Assembly (NCBI GenBank): GCA_033064195.1
Contig: JARBJD010000468.1
Span: 1-45,453, forward strand
DNA: 45,453 nucleotides
Reading direction: 5' to 3'
From: Blattamonas nauphoetae
Taxonomy: Eukaryota > Preaxostyla > Oxymonadida
The position numbers and the translations under genes are program-made. Below, in pieces: positions 42,713-45,453 of this stretch (the first letter of the stretch is position 1; every line of letters begins with the position of its first letter). Under the pieces are notes generated by a model. That model was not told where the DNA came from and ran no database searches. It saw only the letters and a program-made list of their open reading frames with translations.

Positions 42713-42994
42713 TCAGATAATAAAAATTAACGTTTGTTTTGTCAATGAATGAAAAAACCCTTTAGATTTAAGTTTGCTAAATGGGGTCACTTTTGACTAA
42801 ATAATTGAATTTGAACCCAAAAGGTATCCACCAAAATGCAAGAAAACAAGTATTATCCGGCATTTCGGAATCATAGCTGATTGTACTTTAAAAATAATAC
42901 TCTGTTCAATCGGAATTGAGAATCACTATTCAGTTCCCAGTATTATAATTCCCGGACTAATTGCGATCTAGGTAGGTATCGATATTCCTCTATA
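42713..42994. other. Polinton right terminal noncoding stretch
   Basis: A+T-rich with no frame. Host family similarity begins right after it, near 42.99-43.0 kb, so this should contain the right end of the element. No matching inverse copy is visible near 28.82 kb. Confidence 0.45.
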
Positions 42995-43441
42995 CTACTG
43001 GCGCAGCATTTTCAAGAGATGGACGTGGATAGAAACTGTTTCAGCAAAGAGATCGACTGTACATTGAGTGTTATGAAGAGTCGAAATCAGATCAGCTTCG
43101 ACGAGGGCAAGTCGGAGTTTCTTCGAAGAGGTTGCGAAGAGACTGTCGAGCACCGAAGCTTGGATGATGGGCTGACTGGGAGTGGAAATGAGAACCACAA
43201 TGGATTGTATGAAATCGGTCAAAGATTCATCTTGAACAGATGCAAGGCGGCCGAGGAAAGCATCGGCTGGCTCTCTTCTATCCTGGAGATGTACGGATTC
43301 CAGAAATGTTACAGCTTTCGCTTCCAGACTGTCATAAAGCACCGGCTGCAACTTTACAGTGGCAATAAGAGATTGAAGATAGTTGTCTTTTTTCACTACA
43401 GAATCATTTGTGTTTTCGGTCCAATTCAGAAAGGGGAGCAA
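42995..43441 (-). CDS. 5' half of a helical-repeat family member, cut at the Polinton border
   Basis: Starts MLPFLNWTENTNDSVVKKD and continues LIATVKLQPVLYDSLEAKAV, ADAFLGRLASVQDESLTDFI and QSIVVLISTPSQPI, ending ETVSIHVHLLKML. The copy at 44.3-45.3 kb has the same order (TVKLQSELDVSLEAKAV, ADAFLTSLGRTTDESLKIFI, QSIVVLLSTP) and then goes on with WLATPYYLRQLGIKDGNEQQ, which is absent here. The 148-residue frame therefore holds only the N-terminal half, and similarity stops where Polinton sequence starts. Oxymonads have many such ARM-like proteins; function is unknown. Confidence 0.6.
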   Translation of the reverse strand: MLPFLNWTENTNDSVVKKDNYLQSLIATVKLQPVLYDSLEAKAVTFLESVHLQDRREPADAFLGRLASVQDESLTDFIQSIVVLISTPSQPIIQASVLDSLFATSSKKLRLALVEADLISTLHNTQCTVDLFAETVSIHVHLLKMLRQ

Positions 43442-43459
43442 TCCGTTGAAAATGAGAAT

Positions 43460-43600
43460 TGAGGGCGGGACAAATCAGAGTTTGTTGTATTTGAGGAGGT
43501 GCCTGTTTTGATGTAAATCTCAGTCATTCTGACTGACTCGGAGAAAAACTTTCGGTATGGGTCAGAGGAAACGAGAAAGAAAGAAACTTCGATGAAACAT
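43460..43600 (-). promoter_or_regulatory. Conserved 5' flank of the helical-repeat family, copy A
   Basis: On the plus strand this shows GGGACAAATCAGAG, TGCCTGTTTTGAT and TATGGGTCAGAGG in the same order as 45320-45425 (AGACAAACCAGAG, TGCCTGTTTTATT, TATGGGTCAGATC). Both lie just upstream of a family start on the minus strand, so the duplication included upstream sequence that may hold the promoter. Confidence 0.5.
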
Positions 43601-43608
43601 GTTTTAAT

Positions 43609-44285
43609 TTATGCAACCATCAAGTGAACGACGAAATGCTGAAGAGTGTCAAGACTGACTCCACTGTCGTCAGCTATCCTCGCAGCCACCAGACAGCACT
43701 GACACACGAAGTGAGCGAAGGCGACGATGTGATGTGTCCAGCCAGAATCGTCCCGCTGTCCACTTCCGCAGAGAGAGAACGTTAAGCGGTCAGAGGCGGA
43801 GTCGCAGCTGAAGATCGATTTCAGGGCGACAAGATCGAGTCGCAAGGGAGGGCGTGTTTGGCGCGTGTCTGACATTCCACGATTCGATGTTCGCGTCAAT
43901 TTCGGATTGAACCGTCGTGTCGCCCTCGTCAGCATCGTCGAAATCAATAAGAACAATCCTCGTCAACCCATTCGTCCCGAGTCCTTCGTACAGTCCCCAA
44001 ATCCAAACCACAACGAACTCGATGTTGTGCAAAGTCAAGCTCGGCAATCACGAGTGGAAGACAGTTGCGGGTGCGCGGCGAATCAACTTCGAAAACAACG
44101 TCGGAGCGGTTGGATCGGAGACAGGAAGAGGTGTGAAAACTACGTCGCGAGAAGGAGAGTGTGGCGAACATCCAGCGAGACTGGCGAGAGAGAAATCCCA
44201 ATCGTTCCAGCAAACCAACCATGAGGATGCCAGAGCCGACAAAGATCACACACAAACAGTGTTCGTTGTCCAAATGAAGACACAA
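43609..44285 (-). CDS. Unknown minus-strand coding region
   Basis: Protein-like text includes CVIFVGSGILMVGLLERLGF and, in another frame, LHNIEFVVVWIWGLYEGLGT and TVQSEIDANIESWNVRHAPN, then HHIVAFAHFVCQCCLVAARI. The pieces lie in different frames with no clear introns, so this is a decayed gene, an exon cluster or a region with assembly errors. No family is recognised. Confidence 0.3.
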
Positions 44286-44322
44286 ACAGTTCGAGGCTTC
44301 GCTGGTTGTTTCTGTTTTATTC

Positions 44323-45300
44323 TTAATCTGAAAGGTTCATGCCCAGAATGTTGGTCAATTGATCGAGTAGGAAGCAATCCATTCTCCAGAGGTTGTGTTT
44401 TGTCGTTTTGCAGCTTTTCCTCGAAAACATGTTCGAAGCCTCCATTCTCAACATTCTATGCACTGTCTTCCACATCTGTCGCTTGAAGCCCCTTTGTTTC
44501 TGTTCCAATCTCGCTGAATATCGATCATGTCAGACAGAAAAGCCCTGATTGTGTGATCATATTCGAAGAATGTGAGACAACTTGAATCGTGAGGAATACC
44601 GGCATATGAAGCACAAATTCCATCGTCGGTTGATAGGATGAATATATTTCGAGGAGTCTGGCGAGAATTGCAAGAAAATTCTCGGATTGCCCACCATCGC
44701 ACGACCCAAAAGCAGTTCATGCACAAATGGAAAATATACTTTCAGAAGGCGACAGAACTTGCTTAAAAATCGTCTCACGAGCTTGTTGCTCATTCCCATC
44801 TTTGATTCCGAGTTGTCTCAGATAATATGGAGTTGCGAGCCAGACAGTCCAGTTGATGGTTTCATGAGATATATGTGGATCTGATTGTTTCTGCAAACGG
44901 AAGAGACTGTAGATTGAGATTGTTGATGAGTTGAGGGAGCAGATCAGCTGTGACGAGGGTAAGGTGGATTTTGATGAACAGTTCCAGATCAGAGAAACGA
45001 GCATCCCCATTGCCGCTGTGGTGATTGTCTGATTGGTGTTGAAAGGAGCACCACAATGGACTGTATGAATATTTTCAACGATTCATCAGTGGTTCGTCCA
45101 AGGCTGGTGAGAAAAGCATCTGCTTGTCCTTCAAACTGTGGAGCTAGAGACTTGAGAAGTTTCACGGCTTTAGCTTCCAAAGAGACATCTAGTTCAGACT
45201 GCAACTTCACAGTAGCAACGAGAGATCGAAAGATAACGGACCTTCGGATTCAGTTTTGAATTTATTTTCCTTCCAATCAGGAAACGAGAACAGCCTGTAA
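44323..45300 (-). pseudogene. Full-length but broken helical-repeat family member
   Basis: Family landmarks appear in order from 45.29 kb leftward: FRSLVATVKLQSELDVSLEA, ADAFLTSLGRTTDESLKIFI, VTADLLPQLINNLNLQSLPF, WLATPYYLRQLGIKDGNEQQ, CASYAGIPHDSSCLTFFEYD, MWKTVHRMLRMEAS and LDQLTNILGMNLSD. They lie in alternating frames, with about six frame changes, none with a good intron. It is the closest relative here of the gene at 43.0-43.4 kb. If the assembly is right it is a pseudogene; otherwise it is a live gene with indel errors. Confidence 0.6.
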
Positions 45301-45319
45301 AACATGAAAAGTGGTGAGA

Positions 45320-45425
45320 AGACAAACCAGAGCGTGCTGGATACGAGAATCTGCCTGTTTTATTGATTCCATTGCCCATTGCGTGAGATTGGAGGAAAAT
45401 ATCTCGTTATGGGTCAGATCAGACC
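45320..45425 (-). promoter_or_regulatory. Conserved 5' flank of the helical-repeat family, copy B
   Basis: Partner of 43460-43600, with the shared blocks AGACAAACCAGAG, TGCCTGTTTTATT and TATGGGTCAGATC. ATGGGTCAGATC also occurs at about 18279, away from this family. Confidence 0.5.
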
Positions 45426-45453
45426 GTGAAAGAAAGAGAGTGAGATGAAATAT

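Larger units (their letters stand above)
28820..42990 (+). mobile_element. Polinton/Maverick element, fairly young, about five breaks
   Basis: A roughly 14-kb A+T-rich block with the Polinton gene set: DNA polymerase B, rve-type integrase, packaging ATPase, double-jelly-roll major capsid protein, a second capsid-like paralog, and several small or orphan proteins. Long open frames show that it is not ancient; about five breaks are present overall, in the polymerase, integrase, second-capsid and right-end genes, so it is probably not autonomous as it stands. Edges are set by where host coding similarity stops: near 28.82 kb on the left and near 42.99 kb on the right. I found no clear terminal inverted repeats or target duplication. 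The adenain-type protease usual in the family was not recognised. Confidence 0.9.

Noticed and set aside
28820-42990. Terminal inverted repeats of the Polinton
   Set aside because: Comparing about 200 nt at both edges by eye gave no matching inverse sequence; the CCGGACTAA/TTAGTCCGG pair is internal and only 9 nt.
1-45453. CRISPR array, bacterial operons or Shine-Dalgarno sites
   Set aside because: No spaced direct repeats of that type; introns and gene families mark the window as eukaryotic.

Overview
This window looks like nuclear DNA of an oxymonad-type flagellate (Preaxostyla), close to the Streblomastix/Blattamonas group. The evidence is very short introns (about 30-100 nt, often starting GTTTGT), large helical-repeat and SPRY protein families that I recall from oxymonads, beta-helix surface proteins with a single membrane anchor, and host reading frames that run straight through TAA and TAG. 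The last point would fit the TAA/TAG = glutamine code known from the oxymonad Streblomastix strix. The assignment rests on recall and pattern, not on a search.

Host part 1 (1-28.8 kb). Plus strand: a small spliced ORF, an SPRY-domain gene (1.25-2.07 kb), a large multi-exon helical protein (2.6-6.4 kb) and a 345-residue helical-repeat protein (7.0-8.05 kb). Minus strand: the anchored C-terminus of a Cys-rich surface protein (8.4-8.8 kb), an unknown gene (9.2-10.9 kb), a beta-helix-like protein (11.5-13.1 kb) and an acidic low-complexity gene (13.4-14.5 kb). Further right lie a possible four-TM protein (16.8-18.0 kb, +), a Glu-rich coiled-coil gene (18.4-21.5 kb, -), a pogo/CENP-B-like DNA transposon (22.8-24.5 kb, -), a tandemly duplicated membrane-protein fragment (25.2-26.3 kb, +) and a coiled-coil host gene (26.2-28.8 kb, -). 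Many host genes also change frame by one base at places with no good intron. I cannot tell assembly indels from real decay.

Polinton/Maverick (about 28.8-43.0 kb). An A+T-rich block carries protein-primed-type DNA polymerase B, an rve-type integrase, a packaging ATPase, a double-jelly-roll major capsid protein, a second tandem capsid-like paralog, a pair of small MAPG proteins and several orphan proteins. Nearly every gene has a TTTTTATTTT-like motif just upstream of its ATG. A strongly structured noncoding block lies at 41.4-41.76 kb. The element looks fairly young: most frames are long and open, with about five breaks overall. I see no clear terminal inverted repeats. Its genes end on TAA, TAG and TGA alike and none uses TAA/TAG internally, unlike the surrounding host genes.

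Host part 2 (43.0-45.45 kb). Two members of one helical-repeat family lie on the minus strand. The first loses family similarity exactly where the Polinton begins. The second is a full-length but much-broken copy. Between them is another unrecognised minus-strand coding region.
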